DNA of 64,000 bases from Bog-159 sp035499555. Lineage in GTDB: Bacteria > Acidobacteriota > Terriglobia > Bryobacterales > Bryobacteraceae. The notes beneath the pieces were generated by a model. That model was not told the origin of the DNA. It did not search any database and worked only from the letters and a program-made list of their open reading frames with translations. Positions 29,396 to 38,149 of the stretch are shown in pieces (position 1 is the first letter of the stretch; each line of letters begins with the position of its first letter). The translations under genes and the position numbers were made by a program. Location: contig DATJYO010000090.1 of assembly GCA_035499555.1 (NCBI GenBank), positions 62,001 through 126,000 of the forward strand, written 5' to 3'.

Positions 29396-30517
29396 ATGCA
29401 CATACCCGATTGGCCGTTCGGCGGCAGCCGCGAGTTGGAACTGCTGCGCCAGGTGCTCGAAAGCGGACGCTGGGGCGGCCACAGCGATTTCGTGAAGCGC
29501 TTCGAGCGCGAGTTCGCCGCCTTCGCCGGATGCACGCACGGCGTCTCGGCCATGAACGGAACGGTCACCCTGGAACTGGCGCTGGCCGCCGCGGGCGTGG
29601 AGCCCGGCGATGAAGTGATCGTGCCGGCCATTTCGTTCGTTTCGACGGCGATGGCAGTTTCGCGGGTGGGCGCCACGCCGGTCTTCGTGGACATCGAACG
29701 GTTGAGTTTCAACATCGACCCGGAACGGGCGGCGGCGGCCGTCACGGCGCGCACGAAGGCGATTATCCCGGTGCATTTCGGCGGGCCGATGGCGGACATG
29801 GATCGTATTGCCGCGCTGGCCGCCGCGCGCTCCCTGGCGTTGATCGAAGACGCGGCCCACGCGCACGGCTGCGAGTGGCGGGGCCGCCGCGCGGGCAGCC
29901 TGGGCCTGGCGGGGTCGTTCAGCTTCCAGAATTCCAAGGTGATGACCGCGGGAGAAGGCGGCATCCTCACTTCCAACGATGCCGGATTCGCCGAGCGCGC
30001 CTGGTCGCTCATGGATCAAGGCCGCAAGCCGGGCGGCGGCTGGTTTCACCATTACCTGTTGGGCAGCAATTACCGCATCACCGGCTGGCAGGCCGCGGTG
30101 CTGTTGGCGCAGCTCGAGCGGCTGCCGGAACAGAACGCGCGCCGCGCATCGAACGCGGCAATTTTGCGCGCCGAACTGGCCGACGTGGCGGAGATCGCGT
30201 GGCAGACGGTTCCCACCCCACAGAACGTCAACTCGTGGTATTTGCTTTTGGGCCACGTGCCCGCGCGCGACGAATTCCATCGCGCGCTGACGGCGCAGGG
30301 CGTGCCCTGTACGCCATTCTACCCGCACCCCTTGTACCGCAATCCGCTGTACCGCCAGGGGAACTGCCGCGTGGAGCCCTGCCCGGTGGCCGAGGCGTCC
30401 ATTCGCGATGCATTCTGGCTGCCGCACCGGGTTTTGCTGGGGGACGAAGAGACTACCCATGCCGTGGCGGCGGCTATCCGCCACGCCTGCACTACGATAC
30501 CAACTGCGACTCGCTAG
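29396..30517 (+). CDS. DegT/DnrJ/EryC1/StrS family PLP aminotransferase
   Basis: The 373-residue fold-type I aminotransferase has GVSAMNGTVTLELALAAAGV, GDEVIVPAISFVSTAMAV, IIPVHFGGPMADMDRI, LIEDAAHAHG, and the PLP lysine K181 in FSFQNSKVMTAGEGG. GSNYRITGWQAAVLLAQL follows. The family makes amino- or keto-sugars on nucleotides, or acts on other cyclic ketones such as inosose. No other sugar-nucleotide genes lie nearby, so the substrate is open. It starts directly after the glyoxalase-like gene, and its 3' end overlaps the convergent GGDEF gene by 26 bases. Confidence 0.93.
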   Translation: MHIPDWPFGGSRELELLRQVLESGRWGGHSDFVKRFEREFAAFAGCTHGVSAMNGTVTLELALAAAGVEPGDEVIVPAISFVSTAMAVSRVGATPVFVDIERLSFNIDPERAAAAVTARTKAIIPVHFGGPMADMDRIAALAAARSLALIEDAAHAHGCEWRGRRAGSLGLAGSFSFQNSKVMTAGEGGILTSNDAGFAERAWSLMDQGRKPGGGWFHHYLLGSNYRITGWQAAVLLAQLERLPEQNARRASNAAILRAELADVAEIAWQTVPTPQNVNSWYLLLGHVPARDEFHRALTAQGVPCTPFYPHPLYRNPLYRQGNCRVEPCPVAEASIRDAFWLPHRVLLGDEETTHAVAAAIRHACTTIPTATR

Positions 30518-33500
30518 AGGGGGTAGCCGGGTCTGCGGGACCGGTATAGTGGCGGAAGCTTTTTTCGCGGTACATGCGGTGGTCCGCGGCGGTCAGCAAG
30601 GCGTCCGGGTCATTGCCGTCGAGCGGATAAATAGCCGCGCCGGCGCTGGCACCGACCACCAGCATCTGGCCGGAGAATGGTATGGGCTGCGACAGGCTGT
30701 CCACTAACTGCGCGGCGATTCGTTGGCCGTCCGCCCGATGTCCCAGGTTCGGCAGCACCACCACGAACTCATCGCCGCCCAGGCGTGCCAGCGTGTCGCT
30801 GCAGCGGACGCCGGTTTGCATCCGCCGGGCCACCTCGCGCAGCACCACGTCGCCGGCGGCGTGTCCCAGGGTGTCGTTGATGTGCTTGAAGTTGTCGAGG
30901 TCGATATAGATGACGCCCAACAGCCGGCCGGCGGCAGCCGCCATGCCGATCTCCCGCGCCAGGCGGGCCATTAACGCGGCCCGGTTCTCGAGACCCGTCA
31001 AATCGTCGTGACGCGCCTGGTGCGATAGCTGATCGTACAAGACCCGGCGCCCCACGGCCAGTGCGGCCAACCGGCTGGCCGAGGTCAGAAAATCCAATTG
31101 CGCCCGGCGCAAGACGATCTCGCCGGCGGGAAAGGCAAGCACCGCGCCGATAATGCGCGAGTCCCGCTCGATAGGGGTCACGTTCACGCGTTGCATCCGG
31201 CTGTGCGGCGCCTCCGCGACCGGCCGCCAGGCATCCGCGCGCGAGAGTTCGGCCAGCGGGTGGGCCCCGGCGGCTGCGAATTCCTCAATCTCGATGCTCG
31301 CCAATGCCTGTTGCCAGTCGCGGGGTAACGAGGACGCGGCTCCCATGCGCTGCCCTCCCGGCAGGCGTAACTGAATGGCGCAGGCTACGCCCGGGCAATG
31401 CTCCTCGACGGCTTGCGCGAGCTGCAGCAACACGCCATTCAGGTCCTCGTCGCGCGCCACCAGCTCCAGAACGTTCTTGTGCGCCTGTTCCATCACTTCG
31501 GCTTCCTGCGCCCGGCGCAAGGCCCGCGTGGCTTGGTGATGCTCCTTCTCCAACTGCGCGGTCTTTTGCACCAGGACGTTGGCCTGCGACTGCAACCGGC
31601 GGCGCAAGCGGCTGGCCCAGAATACCGCCACGGCGGCCACCGCCAGCGTGACCAGGAACAGCGGAAGCAGGCGTTCGAACGTCAGCCAGGACGGCTGTTT
31701 CAGAATCACCAGGTCCTGCGGCGAGCGCATGCGAATCTCAAAGGACCGCGGCGCCACCGCCTCGCGGGAATCGTCGACCAGGGTGGAACAGATGCCGGCG
31801 ATACGCAGGAGCGCCCCCGGCTCCGGCATGCGAACGTTACGCGCCTGCAGGCTGGCCGTAAACTGGTTGTGCCCGGATTTCAGCAACAGCACCAGGCCAT
31901 CGGCGCTGAACATACGGTCCACCAGCACGCCTTCCGCTTCCACGAGCTGGCCGTCATGGCCGCCGTCTAGCAATTGCGTAACCGTCACGCGGACCGGCAC
32001 CGGGGCCTTGGCCGCGCCGACCCGCCGGATTTTGGCATTCGTCAGGATGGGACTGTAGGCGCCAGGCGCGGGGAAACCGACTACATCATCCAGATCCCCC
32101 ACGGCCACCGGTTCCTCGCCATGATCCCGGATGCCGATGGCGCCGGTCGAATCCTGAATCCAGACCGTGCCCGACGGTTCGGTGGCGGTGACGATCCCAC
32201 GCAGCCGCACGCGATGGCCCAGTGCCGCGCCGGGTGAGAATTGCAGAAGGTTCACCACCGATTGCAGGGGCAGCGCGAACAGGTCCGCCGGCGCGGCCCG
32301 TTCCACTTCCATGTAGTCCGTGCCGGGAACATAAAGGACAATGCCCAGCATCTGGCGGCGGTCGTTGAATATGGCGCCGCAGACGCCGCGCAGTTTCACG
32401 TCCGCGTTCACGAAGCGCTGCAGGACGTCGACCGGCGCCAGGATTCGCGCCTGAAACCGATGCACGCCGTAAACCATCTGGGCAACGGCTTCGTGCGATC
32501 CCGGTGCGGCGCTCTGCATCACGCCCGATAATTCGACCCAGCGGCAGTCGCGCTGGCCCTGAAACGCGCTCTCGAAGCCGCCCGCCGCGGGGGCCGGCAG
32601 GGACGCGCGGCCCAGGATCCGAAAATGCGCCCGGGTTACGCTCGGGGCGAAGTCCCCGGGCGTCGTTTCGCCGGTTATTTCCACCCGGTCGCGGGGGCGC
32701 AGCAGCCCATCGGCCGGGTCATCCAGCGAGACGAACATGCCATCCGTGCCGTCGTCGATGAACAAAATGCCGTTGAAGGGATCCGAGTAAGTGACCACGC
32801 CTCGCAATTTGACAGGATATCGCCGGGCCGCGGCACTGGACGAGAGCCGGTGTACGGCCCGCGCACTGCTCTCCACCGGCAGAACTCGCGCGGTCTCCGG
32901 GACCGCCGCGGCATCTACGACATCCCGCAGGATCACGCGGCCATTCTGCCAAAACGCAAATCCGGCGATCGCGTCCTTGCCGTTGCGCGGTTGCAGACCA
33001 GCCTCGGCCGGTATGGCCAGAATCCGGCCGGTGGCGTCGGTCAATTCAAATCCGCCGGCGGCGGCGGCTTGCAACTGACCGGTCAAACGGACGCGGTGGC
33101 CCGGCAGATGGTCGGGACCGAGCCTGAGTAACCCGGCGGCGGTTACCTTCGGCGCCGCAGCCGGCGGCGGCGCGGGCCGCGTCACGACTGCCGCGGTTAA
33201 TGCCGGCGCCGCCACCAGAATGCTGTCTGCACTACCCGTTCCGGGCGTCCCGGCAAGGACTCCTTCGATCCGCAGTTCGGCGTCGATGAGAGAGCCACCG
33301 TCGGAAAAGGCTGGAGCCAGGGCCTTGACCTTCAGCGGCCCGCTGCCGGTCCGCATGATCAGCGTGGTGACGTCGTTGTAAGCGTCCTGGGAGGTCTGCA
33401 CCACGCCGGCGACGGAAACGCGTTGGTAGATGCCGTGGCGGGCATGTGCCAGGGCGGATTCCAGATCTTCCGCGGCCGGCCAGGGGGCCGCGCCCGACAA

Positions 33501-33908
33501 CTCGAGGCGCGATTCGGCCAGTACCGGCGCGGGGCCGGACGAGATCACCGTGCCCCACACTTCCATCACCTTACCGGACTCGGCCACCATCTTTCCCCGG
33601 CGCAGCCGGATGCGGATGCCGCCTGTATCGTCCTGCAGGAAGCAGGTGTCATCGCTCGCCTGGGCGTAAGTCACGACGCCGCGCAGGTGCGCCTCCGCGC
33701 CGGCGTAGACCTGGCTCTGCGGCAGGTTGCGGATCTGGCTGACGGAGGTCAAAACGCGGTCCAGCCGCACGGGCGCACGTCTACACCCCGCGCCGGCAGC
33801 CAGCACCAGAGCGACTAGAGTGACGGAGATGCTCCCCTGCGACAACCTGGCCATCATGGCCCTTCGATACATTGTTTCATCGCCCGGCGGAATCCGCATC
33901 TTATCCAT
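30492..33908 (-). CDS. Very large membrane diguanylate cyclase with extracytoplasmic OB-like repeats
   Basis: The 1138-residue protein starts with a hydrophobic leader ending LALVLAAGAGC-like, a possible lipobox. About 700 residues of repeated beta domains follow, of the form LRGVVTYAQASDDTCFLQDD, LRGVVTYSDPFNGILFIDDG, and LRGIVTATEPSGTVWIQDST. Then come a membrane helix (about 775-795), a coiled coil, a GAF-like region, and a GGDEF domain with an intact GGDEF signature (ARLGGDEFVVVLP) and RCSD in the correct place for the inhibitory I-site. It should make c-di-GMP, with product feedback and an extracellular or periplasmic sensor. Start codons at 33872 and 33854-33857 are alternatives. Confidence 0.9.
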   Translation of the reverse strand: MDKMRIPPGDETMYRRAMMARLSQGSISVTLVALVLAAGAGCRRAPVRLDRVLTSVSQIRNLPQSQVYAGAEAHLRGVVTYAQASDDTCFLQDDTGGIRIRLRRGKMVAESGKVMEVWGTVISSGPAPVLAESRLELSGAAPWPAAEDLESALAHARHGIYQRVSVAGVVQTSQDAYNDVTTLIMRTGSGPLKVKALAPAFSDGGSLIDAELRIEGVLAGTPGTGSADSILVAAPALTAAVVTRPAPPPAAAPKVTAAGLLRLGPDHLPGHRVRLTGQLQAAAAGGFELTDATGRILAIPAEAGLQPRNGKDAIAGFAFWQNGRVILRDVVDAAAVPETARVLPVESSARAVHRLSSSAAARRYPVKLRGVVTYSDPFNGILFIDDGTDGMFVSLDDPADGLLRPRDRVEITGETTPGDFAPSVTRAHFRILGRASLPAPAAGGFESAFQGQRDCRWVELSGVMQSAAPGSHEAVAQMVYGVHRFQARILAPVDVLQRFVNADVKLRGVCGAIFNDRRQMLGIVLYVPGTDYMEVERAAPADLFALPLQSVVNLLQFSPGAALGHRVRLRGIVTATEPSGTVWIQDSTGAIGIRDHGEEPVAVGDLDDVVGFPAPGAYSPILTNAKIRRVGAAKAPVPVRVTVTQLLDGGHDGQLVEAEGVLVDRMFSADGLVLLLKSGHNQFTASLQARNVRMPEPGALLRIAGICSTLVDDSREAVAPRSFEIRMRSPQDLVILKQPSWLTFERLLPLFLVTLAVAAVAVFWASRLRRRLQSQANVLVQKTAQLEKEHHQATRALRRAQEAEVMEQAHKNVLELVARDEDLNGVLLQLAQAVEEHCPGVACAIQLRLPGGQRMGAASSLPRDWQQALASIEIEEFAAAGAHPLAELSRADAWRPVAEAPHSRMQRVNVTPIERDSRIIGAVLAFPAGEIVLRRAQLDFLTSASRLAALAVGRRVLYDQLSHQARHDDLTGLENRAALMARLAREIGMAAAAGRLLGVIYIDLDNFKHINDTLGHAAGDVVLREVARRMQTGVRCSDTLARLGGDEFVVVLPNLGHRADGQRIAAQLVDSLSQPIPFSGQMLVVGASAGAAIYPLDGNDPDALLTAADHRMYREKSFRHYTGPADPATPSSESQLVS

Positions 33909-34045
33909 CGGGTAGCTGGTCCTGGAACTTTAGATAGCGTGCCCATTTGTCCGCGCGCGCGAATCGGGCTACGCTACGTAGTTGGAGGGCGGGCGGCCCA
34001 GCCCGCGAGGAGTTCTGATCTTACACGTTTTGCCTGGAGTCCAAA

Positions 34046-35098
34046 ATGCCCGATGAACAAGGTAGCTTCATGAGCCGGCGTGGGTTTGTCCAAACCGCGG
34101 CGCTGGCAGCCGGTACCCTCGGGGCGCCGGATCTCACTCGCGCCGCAGCCTCGGCGGAGGTAAAAATCGGCCTTTATAGCATCACTTACGGAGGCGTCTG
34201 GTACCGCGGCGACGCCCTGACCGTGGAGCAGGTGATCGGCCGCGCCCATCAGTTCGGTTACCAGGGCGTGGAGATCGACGGCAAGCGTCCGCACGGCAAC
34301 CCCTTGGACATGCCGGCGGCGCGCTGCCGCGACCTGCGCCGCCTGGCCGCCGACCAGGGCATCGAGATCTACGCCGTGGCCGGCAATAACGATTTCAGCA
34401 GCCCGATTCCGGAGCACCGCGAAACCCAACTGGTCTACATGCGGGAGCTGATGCGCATGACCTCCGACCTGGGCGCCAAAATCGTGCGCGCCTTCCTGGC
34501 CTGGCCCGGCGTCACGATCCTCCCCGAGGGCGGCGGCCGCTACGATATCGCGCAAGCTGTCTGGCGGACGGAGCACCAGAATTTCAGCGCCGACCAGACT
34601 TGGGCGTGGTGCCGCGACACGCTGCGCGAAGCTGCCCGCCTGGCGGGCGACTTCGGGGTCACCCTGGCGCTGCAGAACCATCCGCCGGTCATCGAAAACG
34701 GCTACCGGGACTGCCTGCGCATGGTGAATGAAATCGCCTCGCCGCACCTGAAGATCTGCTTCGACGCGCGCCTGGAACATCACCTGGATGAGGCCGGCGT
34801 ACGGCGGGGCATCAACGAGGTGGGCCCGCTCCAGATTCTCTGGCACTACGGCGGCGAATTCGACCGCGGTCCGGACGGGATTGCCGTGAAGGGCGACGAG
34901 AAGGCTCTGGCCGAAATGCTCGGACTGTTCGATGTCGGCTACCATGGCTACGCCGGATTCGAGCTCTGCCATCCCCTGCCGGTCGTCAACGGCCGCACTG
35001 TGGGCCTGGAGTTTGTCGACAAGAACGCGCAATTGGCGGCGGAGTACATGCGTGGCATCCTGACGGAAGCGAAGAAATCGCACGCCGCCCGGGGCTGA
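34046..35098 (+). CDS. Tat-exported sugar phosphate isomerase/epimerase-like TIM barrel
   Basis: The 350-residue protein begins with a twin-arginine signal (MSRRGFVQTAALAAGTLGAP, if ATG 34070 is used). The xylose isomerase-like TIM barrel shows YQGVEIDGKRPHG, YAVAGNNDFSS, AARLAGDFGVTLALQNH, KICFDARLEHHLDEAG and GFELCHPLP, with metal-ligand candidates Glu, Asp and His. Acidobacteria and Planctomycetes have many such exported enzymes next to Gfo/Idh/MocA proteins and glycosidases. The gene is followed within three bases by a membrane protein and then a GH20-like hydrolase, so it may work on amino-sugar or polysaccharide fragments. Confidence 0.88.
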   Translation: MPDEQGSFMSRRGFVQTAALAAGTLGAPDLTRAAASAEVKIGLYSITYGGVWYRGDALTVEQVIGRAHQFGYQGVEIDGKRPHGNPLDMPAARCRDLRRLAADQGIEIYAVAGNNDFSSPIPEHRETQLVYMRELMRMTSDLGAKIVRAFLAWPGVTILPEGGGRYDIAQAVWRTEHQNFSADQTWAWCRDTLREAARLAGDFGVTLALQNHPPVIENGYRDCLRMVNEIASPHLKICFDARLEHHLDEAGVRRGINEVGPLQILWHYGGEFDRGPDGIAVKGDEKALAEMLGLFDVGYHGYAGFELCHPLPVVNGRTVGLEFVDKNAQLAAEYMRGILTEAKKSHAARG

Positions 35099-35101
35099 TG
35101 G

Positions 35102-35494
35102 ATGGATTTGGCCGCCTGCGGACGGGCAATTCTATTTGGCGCATTACTTCCGGTGGTTTGCGCGATCGTCACGGAACTGGTGCGCGAACGGCGCGGAGGC
35201 CTCGATCCGGAGGCCGGCGCGACGGGCCAGGTGGCCACTGGTTCGCTGTTTGCGGTCATCGGCGGCATCGCCGGATGCGCCAGCGCGCTGGCCTTTCCGC
35301 ATGCCCTGGTGCCGCGCATGGAAGGGGCCGGCCTGATTCTGTCTCCCCTCGCGGCGGGAATTGCCATGCATTTTCTGGGCCTCTGGCGGCGCGAGCAAGG
35401 CAGTTATCCGAGCCTGCTGGCTACCTTCTGGGGCGGCGCGCTATTTGGCCTGGCCGCGGCTATCGTGAGGTTTCTGGTAATTCGCTATCGTTGA
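35102..35494 (+). CDS. Small polytopic membrane protein of unknown function
   Basis: The 130-residue protein has four likely membrane helices: AILFGALLPVVCAIVTEL, TGSLFAVIGGIAGCASALAF, LILSPLAAGIAMHFLGLW and LLATFWGGALFGLAAAIVRF. It ends in basic residues. No family is recognised. It sits between the TIM-barrel and GH20-like genes with gaps of 3 and 7 bases; its end holds the Shine-Dalgarno of the next gene. Co-expression with these is likely. Confidence 0.75.
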   Translation: MDLAACGRAILFGALLPVVCAIVTELVRERRGGLDPEAGATGQVATGSLFAVIGGIAGCASALAFPHALVPRMEGAGLILSPLAAGIAMHFLGLWRREQGSYPSLLATFWGGALFGLAAAIVRFLVIRYR

Positions 35495-35501
35495 GGTGTC
35501 G

Positions 35502-36569
35502 ATGAGAACTCTGGCCGCTTCGGCCGCCGGCATTGTCTGCCTGGCGCTCGCCCTGGATGCCGCTTCGCCATCCGTACCTGTCCGGGGGCTGCACCTGATG
35601 GCCCCCAAGCCGGACGAGATGCCGCTGGCCCTGCGCTTCATTCAGGAGGGGGCGCCCAAAGAAGGGGTCAACGTGCTGGTCCTCGAGTTCGACTATCACT
35701 ACCGGTTCACCAGCCACCCGGAAGTATCCGACCCGGATTCGCTGTCCCGCGACGATGTGCGGCAACTGGCGGCGGCGTGCCACAAGGCTGGTATCCGCCT
35801 CATCCCGCAGATCAATTGTCTGGGACATCAATCCTGGGCGGGGACCACTTACGGGCTCCTGCGCGCCCACCCGGAGTTCGACGAAACGCCGGGCCTCTAT
35901 CCCGGCAACCAGGGAATCTATTGCCGGAGCTACTGTCCGCTCAGTCCCGGCCTGCACCAGGTGCTATTCGACCTGATCGACGAACTGGCGGATGCCAGTG
36001 AAGCCGATGCCTTTCACGTCGGCATGGATGAGGTTTTCCTGCTCGGCGAGGACACCTGCCCGCGCTGCAAAGGGAAAGACAAAGCCGAACTCTTCGCGCA
36101 GGAAGTCCGCACCCTGCGTGACCACCTGGCCGCCACCAAACGCACCATGTGGATGTGGGGCGACCGCTTCCTGGATGGCGATACCACCGGCCTCGGCAAG
36201 TGGGAGGCCAGCATGAACCACACCTATCCGGCCATTCAATCCGTGCCGAAAGACATGGTCATCTGCGATTGGCACTACGAACAGGCCGTCCCGACGCCGG
36301 AGTACTTCGCGGTCCAGGGATTTGCGGTGCTGGCCTGCCCGTGGCGGCAGCCGGAAGTAGCGCTGGCGCAACTCGCGGCCATCCGCGCGGCGCGGACGCA
36401 CGCTACCGACACCATCGCCGGACGCATGCAAGGCGTGTTGGCGACTACCTGGTGCGGCCTGGGCCCGTTCGTGAAAGCCTACTTCGGCGAGGGCCCGGCG
36501 GATCTTTCGGCGGCTGAGGCTGTAAACACCTTCCGCGCACTGTTTCGCGAAATGCGATCGGTGGAGTGA
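35502..36569 (+). CDS. Exported GH20-like beta-hexosaminidase domain protein
   Basis: The 355-residue protein has a signal peptide (MRTLAASAAGIVCLALALDAAS) and a TIM barrel with the GH20-type acid/base pair D176-E177 in AFHVGMDEVFLL. A preceding GLHLMAPKP, GIRLIPQINCLGHQSWAG and a later WMWGDRFLDGD also fit. The family removes terminal N-acetylhexosamine using substrate-assisted catalysis. The usual zincin-like N-terminal domain of GH20 enzymes is absent. The start at 35502 is chosen because GAGG stands five bases upstream, inside the preceding gene's stop. Substrate specificity is unproven. Confidence 0.8.
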   Translation: MRTLAASAAGIVCLALALDAASPSVPVRGLHLMAPKPDEMPLALRFIQEGAPKEGVNVLVLEFDYHYRFTSHPEVSDPDSLSRDDVRQLAAACHKAGIRLIPQINCLGHQSWAGTTYGLLRAHPEFDETPGLYPGNQGIYCRSYCPLSPGLHQVLFDLIDELADASEADAFHVGMDEVFLLGEDTCPRCKGKDKAELFAQEVRTLRDHLAATKRTMWMWGDRFLDGDTTGLGKWEASMNHTYPAIQSVPKDMVICDWHYEQAVPTPEYFAVQGFAVLACPWRQPEVALAQLAAIRAARTHATDTIAGRMQGVLATTWCGLGPFVKAYFGEGPADLSAAEAVNTFRALFREMRSVE

Positions 36570-36639
36570 CGCCCGCTCCGGCGCGCGGATTCAAGATATC
36601 CATACCCGAATAGGGCTTCCTCCCGGGGATGCAAAGAAG

Positions 36640-36645
36640 TATAAT
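36640..36645 (+). promoter_or_regulatory. TATAAT -10 box for the helical-repeat protein
   Basis: A perfect TATAAT lies 33 bases before the ATG at 36678, with TTCCTC 17 bases upstream as a poor -35. The predicted transcript would start near 36652 and include the GGAGAGAAGG ribosome-binding site. Only the -10 match is strong. Confidence 0.45.
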
Positions 36646-36677
36646 ACTCACGCGGAAACTCGCGAGGAGAGAAGGTC

Positions 36678-37586
36678 ATGCATCTTCTGATGGTTAGTAT
36701 CGCTCTTCTTTTTGCCCCCGCACCCGCCGTGCTGCCGGGCAATCTGGATACCTCTTTCCAGAACCTGAAAGAGGCGGTAGCGAATAAGGACGCCGCGCAG
36801 GTGAAAAAACTGGCGGCGGAGACCTGCGCCCTGGCCCGTGAAGCGGCCGAGGCCAAAGCTCCGGAAGAGGTGGAAAAGGTGGAGTGGGACAAGCACATCG
36901 CCTACGCCCGGGAAGTGGAAACCTACACGGAATACGCTCTGTTTGCCACCGCGGTGCAGGCGCCGGCGGCCACTACCGTCGATCTGATCGCTTCCCTGGA
37001 GCAGCAGAATCCCAAGAGTAAGTATCTCGATCGCGCCTACAGCTCGTATTTCGTGGCGCTGAGCCAGACCGGCGAAGCGTCCAAGATCCCCGCCATCGCC
37101 GAGAAAGCCCTGGGCAACTTCCCCAACAACGAAGATCTGCTGCTGTTTCTGGCGGATCATGCCCTGGAGCACAAGCAGAGCGACCGGGCGCTTACTTACG
37201 CTCAACGGCTGGTCGCCGCGTTGAACAGCCGCTCCAAACCGGAGGAGATGCCGGCCGCCGCTTGGGAGAGGAAGCGCAGCGCCGCGTTGGGACGCGGGCA
37301 CTGGATCGCGGGGCTCATGCATTGCGAGAAAGGTCAGTACGCGGCGGGCGATCAGGAACTGCGCGCGTCCCTGCCGCTGATCAAAGGCAACGACGTCATG
37401 ACGGGGGCGGCGCTCTTCAATCTGGGACTGGCCAATTACCAGATCGGCAAGATGACCATGCGCAAAGCGCAGGTGTTGGAAGCGGCCAAGTTCAGCGAGC
37501 AGGCGGCCGCTATCCCCGGACCGTATGCGCAACAGGCCTGGCACAATGCCCAGATCATGAAGCAGGAAGCCAGCCGAATGCGCTAA
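36678..37586 (+). CDS. Secreted helical-repeat (TPR-like) protein, paralogue of the 58007 gene
   Basis: The 302-residue protein has a short signal peptide (LLMVSIALLFAPAPAVLPG) and alpha-helical repeats of TPR type. It shares clear blocks with the protein at 58007: VETYTEYALFATAVQAP here against VNTYTEYSLYASALRTP there, and EQQNPKSKYLDRAY against QQRNPKSEYFAKAV. The two are paralogues about 21 kb apart. A strong GGAGAGAAGG site precedes the ATG. No function is known; a periplasmic scaffold is likely. Its stop overlaps the convergent HD-domain gene by four bases. Confidence 0.82.
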   Translation: MHLLMVSIALLFAPAPAVLPGNLDTSFQNLKEAVANKDAAQVKKLAAETCALAREAAEAKAPEEVEKVEWDKHIAYAREVETYTEYALFATAVQAPAATTVDLIASLEQQNPKSKYLDRAYSSYFVALSQTGEASKIPAIAEKALGNFPNNEDLLLFLADHALEHKQSDRALTYAQRLVAALNSRSKPEEMPAAAWERKRSAALGRGHWIAGLMHCEKGQYAAGDQELRASLPLIKGNDVMTGAALFNLGLANYQIGKMTMRKAQVLEAAKFSEQAAAIPGPYAQQAWHNAQIMKQEASRMR

Positions 37587-38143
37587 GCGGCGGGTCCCGC
37601 CCGCAACTCCGCGGCGTCGATCAGCGGGCGGTAATGCTCCAATTCGGGAACCGCCATTCCGGGTACTTTCGCCAGATCGTCCCAGCGCCGCAGGCGTACG
37701 GCCTCCCGCGCGAACGGACGCTGCTCAAACTCCCGCGCCTCAGCCGGGGTGAACGGCCCGCCCTGTAACTGCAGGCTTTCGACGGATGCGGGAGACAGCC
37801 GTCCCAGATAGTCGGTATCCGTAGCGCACAGATATCGCTTGGCGTCCACGTGCATTCGCACTGGCGCGGTGACCTCCGGTCCGAAGTACTGCGCCAGCCA
37901 GGCATGCCCCAAATCCTCGTGCCGCGTATCGATCCCCAGGTCCGCGACGTGCTCCGGCATGTTGTGGAGCAGATGTCCGGCATCGTGCACCAGGGCGGCC
38001 ACCACCAGCCACCTTGGGGCGCCCTCGCGTTCCGCGTGGTAGGCGGCCTGCAACGCGTGCTCGAGTTGCGAAACCGGTTCGCCGAAATACGCCGACCCGC
38101 CCCTGGCCGCGAATAGTTCCACAATCCGATCGCTCGCTCGCAT
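37583..38143 (-). CDS. Phosphonate-operon HD-domain protein, PhnZ-like
   Basis: The 186-residue HD protein belongs to the group found in phosphonate degradation operons. Y19, E22, H29, H53, D54, H57 and H75 match the spacing of PhnZ's Tyr24, Glu27, His34, His58, Asp59, His62 and His80 (recalled from the PhnZ structures). H98, K102 and D155/D156 fit its later ligands. PhnZ is a mixed-valent di-iron oxygenase that splits 2-amino-1-hydroxyethylphosphonate. The usual PhnY partner is not visible, so this protein may act on another phosphonate intermediate or in repair. It is the last gene of the operon, and a GAAAGG site precedes its ATG. Confidence 0.88.
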   Translation of the reverse strand: MRASDRIVELFAARGGSAYFGEPVSQLEHALQAAYHAEREGAPRWLVVAALVHDAGHLLHNMPEHVADLGIDTRHEDLGHAWLAQYFGPEVTAPVRMHVDAKRYLCATDTDYLGRLSPASVESLQLQGGPFTPAEAREFEQRPFAREAVRLRRWDDLAKVPGMAVPELEHYRPLIDAAELRAGPAA

Positions 38144-38149
38144 CCTTTC

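Noticed and set aside
29216..30484. Minus-strand frame of 422 codons antisense to the DegT aminotransferase
   Set aside because: The plus-strand aminotransferase is full length with its PLP lysine. The minus frame shows no domain.
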